Origin: CAXBCP01 sp038120765
GTDB taxonomy: Bacteria; Pseudomonadota; Alphaproteobacteria; MPNO01; UBA830
Length of the DNA: 64,000 nt
Assembly: GCA_038120765.1 (NCBI GenBank)
Contig: JAYOMI010000008.1
Location: forward strand, 1 to 64,000
Direction of reading: 5' to 3'
Positions 34,394 to 45,420 of this stretch are shown piece after piece. The notes under the pieces are model-generated. The model searched no databases. It had not been told where the DNA came from and saw only the letters and a list, made by a program, of their open reading frames with translations. A program made the position numbers and the translations under genes. How positions within the stretch are numbered: the first letter of the stretch is position 1; every line of letters begins with the position of its first letter.

Positions 34394-37057
34394 TCAGGCC
34401 GAGGCGTCGCCGATCGCCTTTGCGATCGCGTCGAGCGCTGCCTGCGCCGCGCCGCCGTCGGGGCCGCCCGCCTGCGCCATGTCGGGCCGGCCGCCGCCCC
34501 CCTTGCCGCCCAGCGCCGCCGAACCGACCCGCACCAGATCGACCGCGCTGATCGTGTACATCACGTCGGCGGTCACGCCGACGACGATCGACGCCTTGCC
34601 GTCCTCCACCGACACGACGGCCGTCACCCCGGAGCCGATCTGCTTCTTGACCTCGTCGGCCATGGATTTCAGCTCTTTCGCGGGCATTCCCTCGAGCAAG
34701 CGCGGCGCATACCTGATTCCGCCGATCTCGGTGACATCTCCGCCGGCCTTATCGCCGGGCGCCCCGCCGCCGCCGCCCGTCGCCAGCTTGCGGCGCAGGT
34801 CGGTCAGTTCGCGTTCAAGCTTGCGGCGCTCTTCCAGCAAACCGGCAACACGTGCAGGGACGTCCTCCGCCGTGGTCTTGAGTTCAAGCGCCGCTTTTGC
34901 AAGCAGCTCTTCGCGCCCGATCGCATAGGCATCGGCGGTCGCCCCCGCCAGCGCCTCGATCCGGCGCACGCCCGCGCCCACCGCGCTTTCGCCGATAATA
35001 TGGAAGAAGCCGATATCGCCCGTCCGGGACACATGCGTGCCGCCGCAAAGCTCAACCGAGAACCGGTCTTCATCGCCGCCCATGGCGACCACGCGGACTT
35101 CGTCCCCGTATTTTTCGCCGAACAGCGCCATCGCGCCGTTCTCGATCGCTTCGTCCGGGGTCATCAGACGGGTATCGACGGCACCGTTCAGTCGGATACG
35201 CTCGTTCACTTCCCGTTCAATGGCGCGGAGGTCTTCCGCTTCGATCGCCTTTGGATGCGAGATGTCAAACCGCAGGCGGTCAGGTGCGACCATGGAGCCC
35301 TTCTGGGTAACGTGATCGCCCAGCCGGCGGCGCAGCGCTTCGTGGAGCAGGTGGGTCGCGGAGTGATGCGCCCGCAGCGATGCACGACGCGCATGATCGA
35401 CCTCGAACATCGCGGTATCGCCGACCGAGATGCTGCCCTTCGTCACCTTGCCGGTATGAACGTGCAGATCGCCGATCTTCTTGAGGGTATCGCTCACCGC
35501 GATTTCGGCGGTCTCTGTCCGGACGATACCCGCATCGCCCTGCTGGCCGCCGGACTCGCCGTAAAAGGGCGTCTGGTTGGCAACGAGGGCGACCTCGGCC
35601 CCCTCATCCGCCCGATCCGTCTCTGCGCCGTCAACGACAAGCGCAACCACGATGCCTTCTGCGGACTCGGTCGTATAGCCGAGGAACTCGGTCGCGCCGG
35701 CGCGTTCGCGGATATCGAACCAGATGCTTTCGTCGGCGGCGGAGCCGGACCCGGTCCAGCTCTTACGCGCTTCGGCTCGCTGACGCTCCATCGCGACATC
35801 GAACCCCGCGGTATCGACGGACCGTCCCTGCCCGCGCAGGACGTCTTCTGTCAGATCGAGTGGGAACCCGAAGGTATCGTATAGCCTGAACGCGACCTCG
35901 CCATTCAGCGCCTCGCCGTCGCCGAGCTTCGCGGTTTCGTCTTCCAGCAGACGAAGGCCGCGGCCCAGCGTTTCCTTGAAACGCGTCTCTTCCAGTCTCA
36001 GGGTTTCTGTCACCAGCGCTTCGGCGCGTTCCAGTTCCGGGAACGCCTTGCCCATCTCCGTCACCAGCGACGGCACCAGCTTCCACAGCAGGGGATCCTG
36101 ACAGCCCATGATATGCGCATGCCGCATGGCGCGGCGCATGATCCGGCGCAGCACGTAGCCGCGCCCCTCGTTCGACGGCAGCACGCCGTCGGCGATCAGA
36201 AAACTGGAAGCGCGCAGGTGATCGGCAATGACCCGGTGGGAGGGCTGGTGATCGCCATCCGGGTCGACACCCGACGCCTGCGCGGACGCCTCGATCAGGT
36301 GGCGCATCAGGTCGATATCGTAATTGTTGTGCTTTCCCTGAAGCACCGCGGCAATGCGCTCCAGCCCCATGCCGGTATCGATGGACGGGTGCGGCAGGCT
36401 GTTGCGCGTTTCAGCGTCTATCTGCTCGAACTGCATGAACACCAGGTTCCAGATTTCGATGAAACGGTCACCGTCCTCGTCAGGGCTGCCGGGCGGCCCA
36501 CCGGGAATGCCCTCTCCGTGATCGTAGAAAATTTCGGAACACGGCCCGCACGGACCCGTATCGCCCATCGACCAGAAATTATCGCTTGTCGGAATGCGGA
36601 TGATCCGGTCATCGGTCAGACCGGCGATCTTTTTCCACAGTTCCGCCGCCTGTTCGTCTTCGGAATACACCGTCACCAGCAGTTTTTCCGCCGGCAGGCC
36701 GAATTCCCGCGTGATCAGGTTCCAGGCGAGCTCGATGGCGACATCCTTGAAATAATCGCCGAACGAAAAGTTGCCGAGCATCTCGAAGAATGTGTGATGC
36801 CGCGCGGTGTAGCCGACGTTTTCCAGGTCGTTGTGCTTGCCGCCCGCGCGCACGCATTTCTGCGAGGTCGTCGCGCGGCTGTAGGGGCGCTTCTCCAGAC
36901 CGGTGAACACGTTCTTGAACTGCACCATGCCGGCATTCGTGAACAGCAGGGTGGGGTCGTTATGCGGGACAAGCGGCGACGACGACACGATCTCGTGATC
37001 GTTCTTCCCGAAGTAATCGAGAAAGGCCGTCCGGATGTCGTTGGTCGTCGAGGTCAT
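34394..37057 (-). CDS. alaS: Alanyl-tRNA synthetase
   Basis: AlaRS charges tRNA-Ala and edits mischarged Ser and Gly. With the ATG at 37057 the protein has 887 residues; upstream in-frame codons to 37132 show no family similarity. Present are the class II catalytic region (FTNAGMVQFKNVFTG, TGPCGPCSEIFYDHG, DTGMGLERI), the editing-domain zinc motifs HSATHLLHEALRR and CGGTHVSRTG, a coiled region and the C-terminal Gly-rich DHHA1 domain (GGKGGGGRPDMAQAGG). It follows recA in the same orientation. Confidence 0.97.
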   Translation of the reverse strand: MTSTTNDIRTAFLDYFGKNDHEIVSSSPLVPHNDPTLLFTNAGMVQFKNVFTGLEKRPYSRATTSQKCVRAGGKHNDLENVGYTARHHTFFEMLGNFSFGDYFKDVAIELAWNLITREFGLPAEKLLVTVYSEDEQAAELWKKIAGLTDDRIIRIPTSDNFWSMGDTGPCGPCSEIFYDHGEGIPGGPPGSPDEDGDRFIEIWNLVFMQFEQIDAETRNSLPHPSIDTGMGLERIAAVLQGKHNNYDIDLMRHLIEASAQASGVDPDGDHQPSHRVIADHLRASSFLIADGVLPSNEGRGYVLRRIMRRAMRHAHIMGCQDPLLWKLVPSLVTEMGKAFPELERAEALVTETLRLEETRFKETLGRGLRLLEDETAKLGDGEALNGEVAFRLYDTFGFPLDLTEDVLRGQGRSVDTAGFDVAMERQRAEARKSWTGSGSAADESIWFDIRERAGATEFLGYTTESAEGIVVALVVDGAETDRADEGAEVALVANQTPFYGESGGQQGDAGIVRTETAEIAVSDTLKKIGDLHVHTGKVTKGSISVGDTAMFEVDHARRASLRAHHSATHLLHEALRRRLGDHVTQKGSMVAPDRLRFDISHPKAIEAEDLRAIEREVNERIRLNGAVDTRLMTPDEAIENGAMALFGEKYGDEVRVVAMGGDEDRFSVELCGGTHVSRTGDIGFFHIIGESAVGAGVRRIEALAGATADAYAIGREELLAKAALELKTTAEDVPARVAGLLEERRKLERELTDLRRKLATGGGGGAPGDKAGGDVTEIGGIRYAPRLLEGMPAKELKSMADEVKKQIGSGVTAVVSVEDGKASIVVGVTADVMYTISAVDLVRVGSAALGGKGGGGRPDMAQAGGPDGGAAQAALDAIAKAIGDASA

Positions 37058-37253
37058 CTGTCCGCTTTCATCGCCGGTTTGGCCGGGTCTGCACAACCGA
37101 TGGGCTGTGCAGAACATCGGCAATCGTCCCATTCGAAGGCGCCGGTTTTAACGGGCGCGAATGAGTCTGTCCAGATTATGCAGCGCACCGTGAGAAGCGG
37201 CCGTTGCGACCGGTCTCGCGCCCAGGACGGCACCTGTTGCGTCCAACGCGGAA

Positions 37254-37273
37254 CGGGCCCCGTGAGGGGCCCG
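37254..37273 (-). terminator. Strong GC hairpin after recA, no U-tract
   Basis: CGGGCCCC and GGGGCCCG pair around a GTGA tetraloop (a GNRA loop on the plus strand), 38 bases after the recA stop and before alaS. It lacks a U-tract, so it may stabilise the recA mRNA end or attenuate read-through rather than terminate efficiently. Confidence 0.4.
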
Positions 37274-37310
37274 CTCATGTCGGGGATGTCCCGAAACTAA
37301 AGCCGGGATT

Positions 37311-38411
<1,101 letters not shown>

Positions 38412-38769
38412 AACGCCCTGCTCCTTATTTCATACGGTTAGTGTCGGTGCAATCAGGTGAAGTCGGCTAAATGTACCCGATTTGTTCTCATGCGCAACAA
38501 TTAATTCAACAAATTGAAAAAGCGTTGTTTTTTAAACTGAATTCCGGCTTTGTTCTCACACCCGGCGCGTGCAGGATGGCCGCCGGCGCCCAGCATAACA
38601 CAGGAACGATTCGCCGCGGCATCCCGAAACCGCGTGCCCGGCACGGCCGCGCCGCGCGGGAATCAATGCACGATGCGGGGCGGTTCAGGTGCCGGGAACT
38701 GCAATTCCCGGCGACCGGAAGTGCTGGTCGGCGGCCGCATCGGGACCGGACAGGTCTCAGGGCTCGGGA
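38412..38769. other. 358-bp intergenic region between cckA end and recA start
   Basis: It contains the recA promoter region in an AT-rich stretch (about 38470-38550) and, closer to cckA, a hairpin of GCCGGGAA (38691-38698) and TTCCCGGC (38705-38712) with loop CTGCAA that could mark the end of the cckA transcript but has no U-tract. No gene is seen. Confidence 0.6.
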
Positions 38770-41355
38770 CTATCCCTTGCGGGCCCCGTCCATCACTTCC
38801 TTCACCTTGCCGGCGAGCTGTTGCAGCGTGAAAGGTTTCGACAGGAATTCGACCTCTTCGCCGGCGCCGAGCTTGTCGCGGAACGTATTCTCGGTGTAGC
38901 CGGAAATGAAGATCACCTTCAGTTCCGGATAGCGCTGGCGGACCTCGCGGACGAGTGTCGGGCCGTCGACGCCGGGCATGACGACATCGGTAATCAGCAG
39001 GTCGATCTTTTCGCCATCGATCGTGGTTGCCATGCCATCCACGACGCCGTTGAGCACTGCGAGCGCGGCCTCTCCGTCCTTCGCCTCGACCACCGAATAG
39101 CCCTTGTTGCGCAGCGCGCGCGCACCGAAAAGCCGCACCGCATCCTCGTCCTCGACCAGCATCACGGTGCCGACGCCGGTGAGATCCCGCCGCACCTCTT
39201 CCGCTTCGGCGGGTCTGACCGCCTCTTCGTCGGTCTCTTCCTCCTGGAAGCGCGGCAGGTAGACCGAGAACTTCGCACCCTCTCCCGCCACGTTGTCGGC
39301 GAAAACGTAGCCGCCGGTCTGCTTGACGATGCCATAAACGGTGGACAGTCCCAGCCCGGTGCCCGCGCCGACCTCCTTTGTCGTAAAGAAGGGTTCGAAA
39401 ATTTTTCCGATCACGTCATCCGGAATGCCGGTGCCGCTGTCCTGCATTTCCAGCAGCACGTAATCGGCGTCGGGGATGCCTTCGTAATCGTTCAGGCGCG
39501 GATCTCCCGCATACACGTTGCTGGTCCGGATCGTCAGCGACCCGCCTCCCTCCATCGCATCGCGGGCGTTGACGGCGAGGTTGATCACGACCTGTTCGAA
39601 CTGGCCCTGATCCGCCTTCATCAGCCAGAGATCGCGCCCATGATATAATTTCAGCTCGATATCCGCGCCGATCAGCCGGCGCAGCAGGTAGGAGGTCTCG
39701 CTGAGTACGTCGGTCATATCGAGGACCTTCGGCTGCAGCGTCTGCTGCCGGGAAAACGCGAGCAGCTGGCGAACGAGATTCGCGGCCCGGTTCGCGTTCT
39801 GTTTGATCTGCTGGATATCGGCGAAGGACTGATCGCGCGGCGTGTGACGCAGCAGAAGCCGGTCGCAAAACCCGATCATAGCGGTCAGCAGATTGTTGAA
39901 ATCGTGCGCGATGCCGCCGGCGAGCTGGCCGACGAGTTCCATCTTCTGGGACTGGAAAAACTGCGCTTCGATCCGCTTCTGCTCGGACAGATCAAGCACA
40001 TGGATGATCAGTCCGACCGACGGCGTTTCCGCTTCCCCGGACTCTCCTTTTTCGGGTGCGTGTTCGGCGCGTCCAGCATAGAGCGAGACGGTTACGCTTT
40101 TGCCGCCATCGAGCCAGACCTCTATCGGCGTCGGCCGCTCGTCGGCATCGTATGCGAAAAAGACCCAGTCCCTGAATCTGTCACGGTCCTCCTCGATGAC
40201 CAGATCGGCGAAGGACACGCCCTCGGTGCGCTCGCTCTCGAGCCCGGCCGCCTTCGCAAACGCCTGATTGCACTCCGTGATACAGGCTTCTGCATCCAGC
40301 AGGACGATCCCCACCGGGGCATCGAAGAAAAACCGCTGATAGCGCTCCTGAGACACCCTGACGTCCTCGGCGATATCGCGCTCGTCCGACAGGTGCCGGA
40401 CCAGTGTCCGGGTTCTCAGGTCGTCATTGGACTCGTCCACGGTCACGGTTTGCGTAACGTAGACGTCGAACAATTCGCCGTCCTGCCCTGCAAAGGTGCT
40501 CTCGCCGACACTGTCGCCCTGCTCGCCCGGCAAGGGGGAATGGGGAACGCAGGTTTTGACAAGCCGGTCGGGCAGAAAGTCGCGCAGGCGGAAACGGCCA
40601 CCGGTCAATTCGGCTTCGGTCTTGCCAAGCCACTCCGCGAACGTGGAATTCACCGTCAGGAAGCGGCCGTCCCGGTCGACCGAATAGAACCCGATCGGCG
40701 CGTTCTCGACAAACTCGATCAGTTTTTTCTGTTCGTTCCGGTTGGAACGTTCGAACTCATAGCGTTCGGACACGTCCTCAAGGCGCCATACAACGAAATC
40801 GGTGTCCCCGCCGGGCGATACTGCGGACAATTCCACGAATTCCATGTCAGGCAGACCAAGACGGAAGTCGGCGCGGGCCGGCCTGCCCTCGGCGAGAGAT
40901 GTCAGCAACGCATCGAACCGGGCTTTTCCGTCCGCCCCGTCCGAGGCGGCAAGCGCTGCAAGGGCTTTGATCGGCGCGTCGTCCTCGCCAAGCAGACGGA
41001 TCCAGCTTGATGTCGCTGCAACCCGCTTGCCGTCCCTCTCTACCGCCAGTTGCGGGTCGGGCATCGACGCAAACAAACGGGCTAAAAACCGACCTCAACG
41101 GCGGCAACGGATCGCCCACACCAGAATGGACAAAGCAGCCAGCGCAAACACCGCAACCAGCACCTGCAACAGGACAAGCTGTCCGGCACTGCCCCCGGCT
41201 GCCTGCGCCGTGGCCGGCGTCGCGGCGACGCCGGTAGCGAAAAGACCGAACGCGACCGATGCGCCGGCCCGGAACGCCACACCAACGGTGTTCCGGAACA
41301 ATGTAGCGTCAGAATCGATCCTGCGATCGGATATCCTGCTCAAACGCCCTGCCAA
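38770..41355 (-). pseudogene. cckA: Hybrid histidine kinase CckA, interrupted by an in-frame TGA
   Basis: CckA phosphorylates ChpT, which passes phosphate to CtrA and CpdR. The frame runs from the ATG at 41355 for 861 codons. Codons 1-86 encode two hydrophobic segments (about 25-48 and 59-80); codon 87 (41095-41097) is TGA; the same frame continues GRFLARLFASMPDPQLAVERDG, typical CckA sequence right after the membrane. The rest (768 residues from the ATG at 41076) has PAS regions, HisKA with His391 in AGGIAHDFNNLLTAM, HATPase (N box NLAVNARDAM, GTGLGLSTV) and a receiver domain with Asp697 in LLITDVVMPG. TGA is one base from CGA (Arg), fitting the Arg-rich junction. If real, membrane and kinase parts would be separate proteins; a base-calling error is equally possible since CckA is normally essential. 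Confidence 0.9.
41095..41097 (-). other. In-frame TGA between the membrane and cytosolic parts of CckA
   Basis: The plus-strand TCA here is a TGA stop in the cckA frame, after WAIRCRR. Sequence on both sides fits CckA in one frame, so the stop is a point change. Confidence 0.9.
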
Positions 41356-41514
41356 GTTTTGCCCCCAATAATTATTGCATCCGATACGACTACCGGAAGG
41401 CCCTACCCCGCCCGTCAGCTATAAAAAACTATACCCCGGCTCGCACCTATTAACGAAACGATAAGGTTAATTTTTGGTTTACCCGCGTGTCTATCTGCCT
41501 GAAATCGCCAAGGT

Positions 41515-41530
41515 TTAACCTAATCTTAAC
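41515..41530 (+). promoter_or_regulatory. Full CtrA box upstream of the methyltransferase gene
   Basis: TTAACCTAATCTTAAC matches the CtrA consensus TTAA-N7-TTAAC exactly. It lies 46 bases before the methyltransferase ATG and 160 bases from the divergent cckA start, so it could serve either gene. Confidence 0.6.
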
Positions 41531-41575
41531 CGAAAAGGCGCTTTCTGTTCAGACAGCCAACGGGCAGGACCGAAC

Positions 41576-42511
41576 ATGGCCATCGATCATCTGCGTGCGC
41601 CTGCGCGCGACCCAATCAGCGGGACCGCATCCGACGGATACACGCTCAGCTACGCGGCCCCGCCCCGTGCGCCCGCACACACATCCGCATCGGTCGCCGC
41701 TCATGCAGCGCTTTTCGACGGCGTCGCAACCCGGCACGGACGACGCACATCAGATATTCCGCTGGACGCGACCCGTCAGGCGCCGGAGCGGCGCTTATCC
41801 TTTGCGTGGTTCGACAACTGGCTTGAAGGACAGAGCCTTGCCGGCAATCTCTACGGCGCGGCGGCGCTCGATCTCGGATGCGGACGGGGCGAGGTCAGCG
41901 TCCAGATGGCCCTTGTCGGTGCGGTGGTCACCGGCATCGATGTGTCGCGCGAAAGCCTTGCTCGCGCCCAGACACTCGCTCAGAAACACGGTGTCGGCGA
42001 TCGTGTCGCGCTCGATACCGGCAATGCGGAGGCGCTTGCCTTCGACGATAACAGCTTCGATCTCGCCGTCTGCGCCGGACTGATGTCTTTCGTCGACTTC
42101 GACCGCACGGCAGCGGAACCGTCCCGCGTGACCCGGCCCGGCGGCACCGTCGTTATCCTCGATACGCTCGGGCATAACCCGATTGCGCGTATGGGTCGCA
42201 AACGGCGCCTGGTGCACGGCGAAACCACGCATTTCCAGGTCGAGAACATCATGACCTGCGATCATATCGACCGGCTGCGCGCGCATTTCGGCTCGGTCGA
42301 GGTGCATACCTTCGACTTTCTGACCGTGCCGATGATCGTTCTGGAGAACGGGCTCGGACGGATTCACCCCCGTCTTCGCGACATCCTTACCCCCGTCTCC
42401 GCCGCGTTGCGCGCGCTGGATTCGGTTGTTCTCAAATGGCGGCCGCTGCAGCGCTATGCATTCCGGACCGCGATTGTTCTGAAATGGCCGCGGACACACG
42501 AACGCGGCTAG
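41576..42511 (+). CDS. Class I SAM-dependent methyltransferase
   Basis: A 311-residue Rossmann-fold methyltransferase. The SAM motif I is ALDLGCGRGEVSVQMA (about residues 98-113), with VTGIDVS (motif II) and a DLAVCAGLMSFVDF stretch. The central and C-terminal parts resemble lipid or quinone-type small-molecule methyltransferases (VTRPGGTVVILDTLGHNPIARMGRK), but the acceptor is unknown. The first 85 residues are unstructured and Ala/Pro-rich. A full CtrA box lies 46 bases upstream, so expression may be tied to the cell cycle. Confidence 0.85.
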   Translation: MAIDHLRAPARDPISGTASDGYTLSYAAPPRAPAHTSASVAAHAALFDGVATRHGRRTSDIPLDATRQAPERRLSFAWFDNWLEGQSLAGNLYGAAALDLGCGRGEVSVQMALVGAVVTGIDVSRESLARAQTLAQKHGVGDRVALDTGNAEALAFDDNSFDLAVCAGLMSFVDFDRTAAEPSRVTRPGGTVVILDTLGHNPIARMGRKRRLVHGETTHFQVENIMTCDHIDRLRAHFGSVEVHTFDFLTVPMIVLENGLGRIHPRLRDILTPVSAALRALDSVVLKWRPLQRYAFRTAIVLKWPRTHERG

Positions 42512-42546
42512 AAGCTCATCGCCGCCCTGCCGACGATCCCTTAAGT

Positions 42547-43791
42547 CTAGATCAAAACCGCCACGACCGCGCCTGTCATACAGGTGGCCATGACCCCGGC
42601 GAGCACCGATTTCATCCCCAGCTGCACGATCTCCTTCCGACGGTCGGGCGCCATCGCCCCCATCCCGCCGATCATGATTCCGAGACTGCCGAAATGGGCG
42701 AAGCCGCAAAGCGCATAGGTCATGATCAGGCGCGACCGCTCGCTCAGCGCCTCGGGCGGAAGCTTTGCGAGTTCCAGATAGGCGAGCAGTTCATTCAGAA
42801 CCACCTTTGTTCCGAGCAGCTGCCCGGCGATCGTCGCCTCGTGCCACGGTATTCCGAGAAGCCATGTTACGGGGGCCATGATCCAACCCAGAATGCGCTG
42901 CAACGTCAGCGGCGCGCCCCATGCATCCGGCGCAAGGCCGAGGATCGCGTTGGCCAGGGCGACCAGCGCGACCAGGACCACCAGCATGCCGAGGATATAT
43001 CCGAGCAGGCGCAGACCATCGATCGTCCCGGTGGTGATGGCATCCATCGAATTGTCGTACAGACGCCCGGTCTGGATTCGCTCCTGAACCTCGTCCCCTG
43101 CGCCCGGGACCATCAACCGGGCGATCATGACCGCGGCCGGCGCGCTGATCAGACTTGCGGTCAGCAGATGCCCTGCAGCCCCCGGGATCACGTTGGTGAG
43201 GAAGGTGGCGTAGAGCGCATACATGGTACCTGCAATCGTCGCCATGCCGGCGGTCATCACGATGAACAGCTCCGATCTGCTCATACGGTTCAGATAGGGG
43301 CGGATCAGCAGCGGCGCCTCGACCATACCGACGAAAACATTGGCTGCCGTGCCGAAACCCGCCGCGCCCGAAATGCGCAGCGCCCGGCGCAGCCCCCACG
43401 CGAACCCGCGCACGATCCACGGCAGGATCCGCCAATGATACAGCAGCGCCGACAGCGCGCTCATCAACAGAACCAGCGGCAGTGCGCGGAACGCAAGGAT
43501 GAATGCAGCCCCGGGATAGGGTTCTTCGAACGGCAGTGGCCCGCCGCCCAGAAACCCGAAAACCAGCGATGTTCCCGCTTCCGTCGCCTTATGCAGGGCC
43601 ATCACCCCGTCATTTAGCCATGCAAAGACAATCTGTGACTGCGGGATCTTCAGCAGGACCAGCGCCAGCAGGAACTGCACCGCAAGCCCGGCAACCACGA
43701 TCCGCCACGAGCAGCGCCGGCGGTTTTCGCTGATCGCCCAGGCAAGCAGCACGAGGAATGCAAGCCCCAGAAACGGTTGAAATCCGGCCAT
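42547..43791 (-). CDS. Concentrative nucleoside transporter (NupC/CNT family)
   Basis: A 414-residue inner-membrane protein with about ten hydrophobic segments that imports nucleosides with H+ or Na+. CNT family features are GFAWGLRRALRISGAAGFGTAANVFVGMVEAPLLIRPYL, MTAGMATIAGTMYALYA, VLNELLAYLEL and YALCGFAHFGSLGIMIGG. It converges on the methyltransferase gene and is divergent from the GAF-kinase gene; a TTAACCAT half-site for CtrA lies just upstream at 43807-43814. Confidence 0.92.
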   Translation of the reverse strand: MAGFQPFLGLAFLVLLAWAISENRRRCSWRIVVAGLAVQFLLALVLLKIPQSQIVFAWLNDGVMALHKATEAGTSLVFGFLGGGPLPFEEPYPGAAFILAFRALPLVLLMSALSALLYHWRILPWIVRGFAWGLRRALRISGAAGFGTAANVFVGMVEAPLLIRPYLNRMSRSELFIVMTAGMATIAGTMYALYATFLTNVIPGAAGHLLTASLISAPAAVMIARLMVPGAGDEVQERIQTGRLYDNSMDAITTGTIDGLRLLGYILGMLVVLVALVALANAILGLAPDAWGAPLTLQRILGWIMAPVTWLLGIPWHEATIAGQLLGTKVVLNELLAYLELAKLPPEALSERSRLIMTYALCGFAHFGSLGIMIGGMGAMAPDRRKEIVQLGMKSVLAGVMATCMTGAVVAVLI

Positions 43792-43906
43792 GTTCAGGTC
43801 CCGCTGTTAACCATGTTTCAATGTCGTCCGGCGATGATACAGCACCGGGACGGAATCGGCCTTGCGACGGCACCTACCGCAAAATACGAGGGCTAATAGC
43901 GGCACG

Positions 43907-45299
43907 ATGCATCCAATCGTCGAATTCCTCAACACGATTGACCGCAGCCCGGAACAATCCCCGCGCGAGTTGCTGGATACGATCCTGTCCGCGTGCCGGA
44001 AATTCACCGGCGCAGAGGCCGGCACTATCTTTATCGTCCGCCCGGCACCGGAGAATCTGCCCGGCAACCCGCTGGAAAACGGCTACCTGGAACCGATGAG
44101 CTTCCAGAACGATGTGCTGGATCTCGAAGCGTCGGCATTCATCCTCCCGATCGACGAGACATCGATCTCGGGATACGTCGCGGCGACGGGCACGCCCCTG
44201 CTGATCGACGATGCCTACGAAATTCCGCCCGCCATGCCATACGCTTTCAACACCGGATTCGACACCTCGACAGGCTCCCGCACGCATTCCCTGGCGTGCA
44301 TTGCGTTGCGCCGGAGCTCCGGCACCGTCAGTGCGGTTGTGCAGCTGATCAACCGGCGATCGGAGTCCGGCTCCATCCTTGCTTTCGAGCCGGCACAGGC
44401 CGAGTTCATCTCGGCCGCGGGTGTGACGATCACAGGCGTCATCGAGAGGGCTTCCATGCTCGAGGAACTGACGGCGGCAAACCAGGACCTGATCGCCCGC
44501 AATAAACAGATCGAAGCGCTGAAAAACGAAGCGGAAGCGGCGCTGCGCGAAGCCGAAAAGTCCGACCAGGCAAAAAGCCGGTTCCTGAACTGCATCGGGC
44601 ACGAACTTAAAACGCCGCTGAATGCGATCATCGGGTTTTCCGATCTTCTCAACAATGAGGGCTTCGGCCCGCTCGGTCATGCCCGTTACCGGGAATTCGC
44701 AAAGGAGGTCTCGAACGGCGGACACAAGCTGCTGCATATGGTCAATGACATTCTCAGCATCGTTCAGGCGGAATCCGGGTCGGCGGAATGCGCCGACGGC
44801 AACGAGGCGGCCTATGCCTGCATCGTCGATACATGCCGATCATGGTTCGAAGTGGCGGGCGAAAGGAATATTGTCTTCGCCGTCGAGGTCGCCGACGCCC
44901 CCGCGAGCTGCGCCGTCGATGTCCCGCGCCTTGCCACTGTCCTCGACCGGCTGATCGACAACGCGCTCAAGTTCACGCATGCCGGCGGCGAGATCGAGGT
45001 TCGCGCCGGGCCCGGCCCCGATGGCGGCCTGACCATCGAAATATCGGATACCGGGGTCGGCATGACCGGGGCCGAAATGATCGACGCGCTTACCCCGTTN
45101 NNNNNNNNNGATGTACGAGGGCGCCGGACTGGGACTGACGCTCGCGAGCGCCCTCGTCCGCAGCATGCAGGCGGAGCTCGCCATCGAGAGCGCGCCCGGA
45201 AAAGGCACGACGGTGAGGATACTGTTCCCCGCCGCTCCGGGATTTGCGCAGCCGGAAACGGAGAAACCTCCTCAACCGGAGATGTGGTTATCCGGCTAG
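43907..45299 (+). CDS. GAF-domain sensor histidine kinase, with scaffold gap
   Basis: The protein has an N-terminal GAF sensor domain (about residues 20-180: AEAGTIFIVRP, SISGYVAATGTPLLIDDAY, VVQLINRR), a coiled linker (185-222), HisKA with His232 in GHELKTPLNAIIGFSDLL, and HATPase_c (LDRLIDNALKFTHAGG, EISDTGVGM, then MYEGAGLGLTLASAL after the gap). No membrane segment is seen. The ATG at 43907 is preferred to one at 43862. Ten Ns at 45100-45109 cut between the G1 and G2 boxes and shift the frame, so the gene ends at the TAG of 45297-45299. No response regulator is adjacent. Confidence 0.88.
45100..45109. other. Scaffold gap of ten Ns inside the GAF-kinase gene
   Basis: The join falls between ALTPF and MYEGAGLGL of the ATPase domain. 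Related kinases carry about 7-10 residues here, so the true gap is about 20-30 bases. Confidence 0.85.
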
Positions 45300-45420
45300 A
45301 TTGCTGGAAGTCCGGGCTGCTTCACCCGCTTGCGGTCGCCGCCGCGTCCAGGCCCGGTATAGACGATATCCGCACGCCCTGCGCAGTGGCGGAAAGCCCG
45401 GCCTCCGCTCCACCCGAAAA

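Noticed and set aside
34379..35884. 501-codon plus-strand open frame
   Set aside because: Antisense to alaS, which is certain from its motifs.
38541..38555. Possible SOS box upstream of recA (ATTC-N7-GTTC)
   Set aside because: One base off the alphaproteobacterial GTTC-N7-GTTC consensus and about 130 bases from the start; chance occurrence is likely.
43807..43814. TTAACCAT as a CtrA site upstream of nupC and the GAF kinase gene
   Set aside because: Only a half-site; the second half at N7 does not match, so it is too weak to list as a feature.
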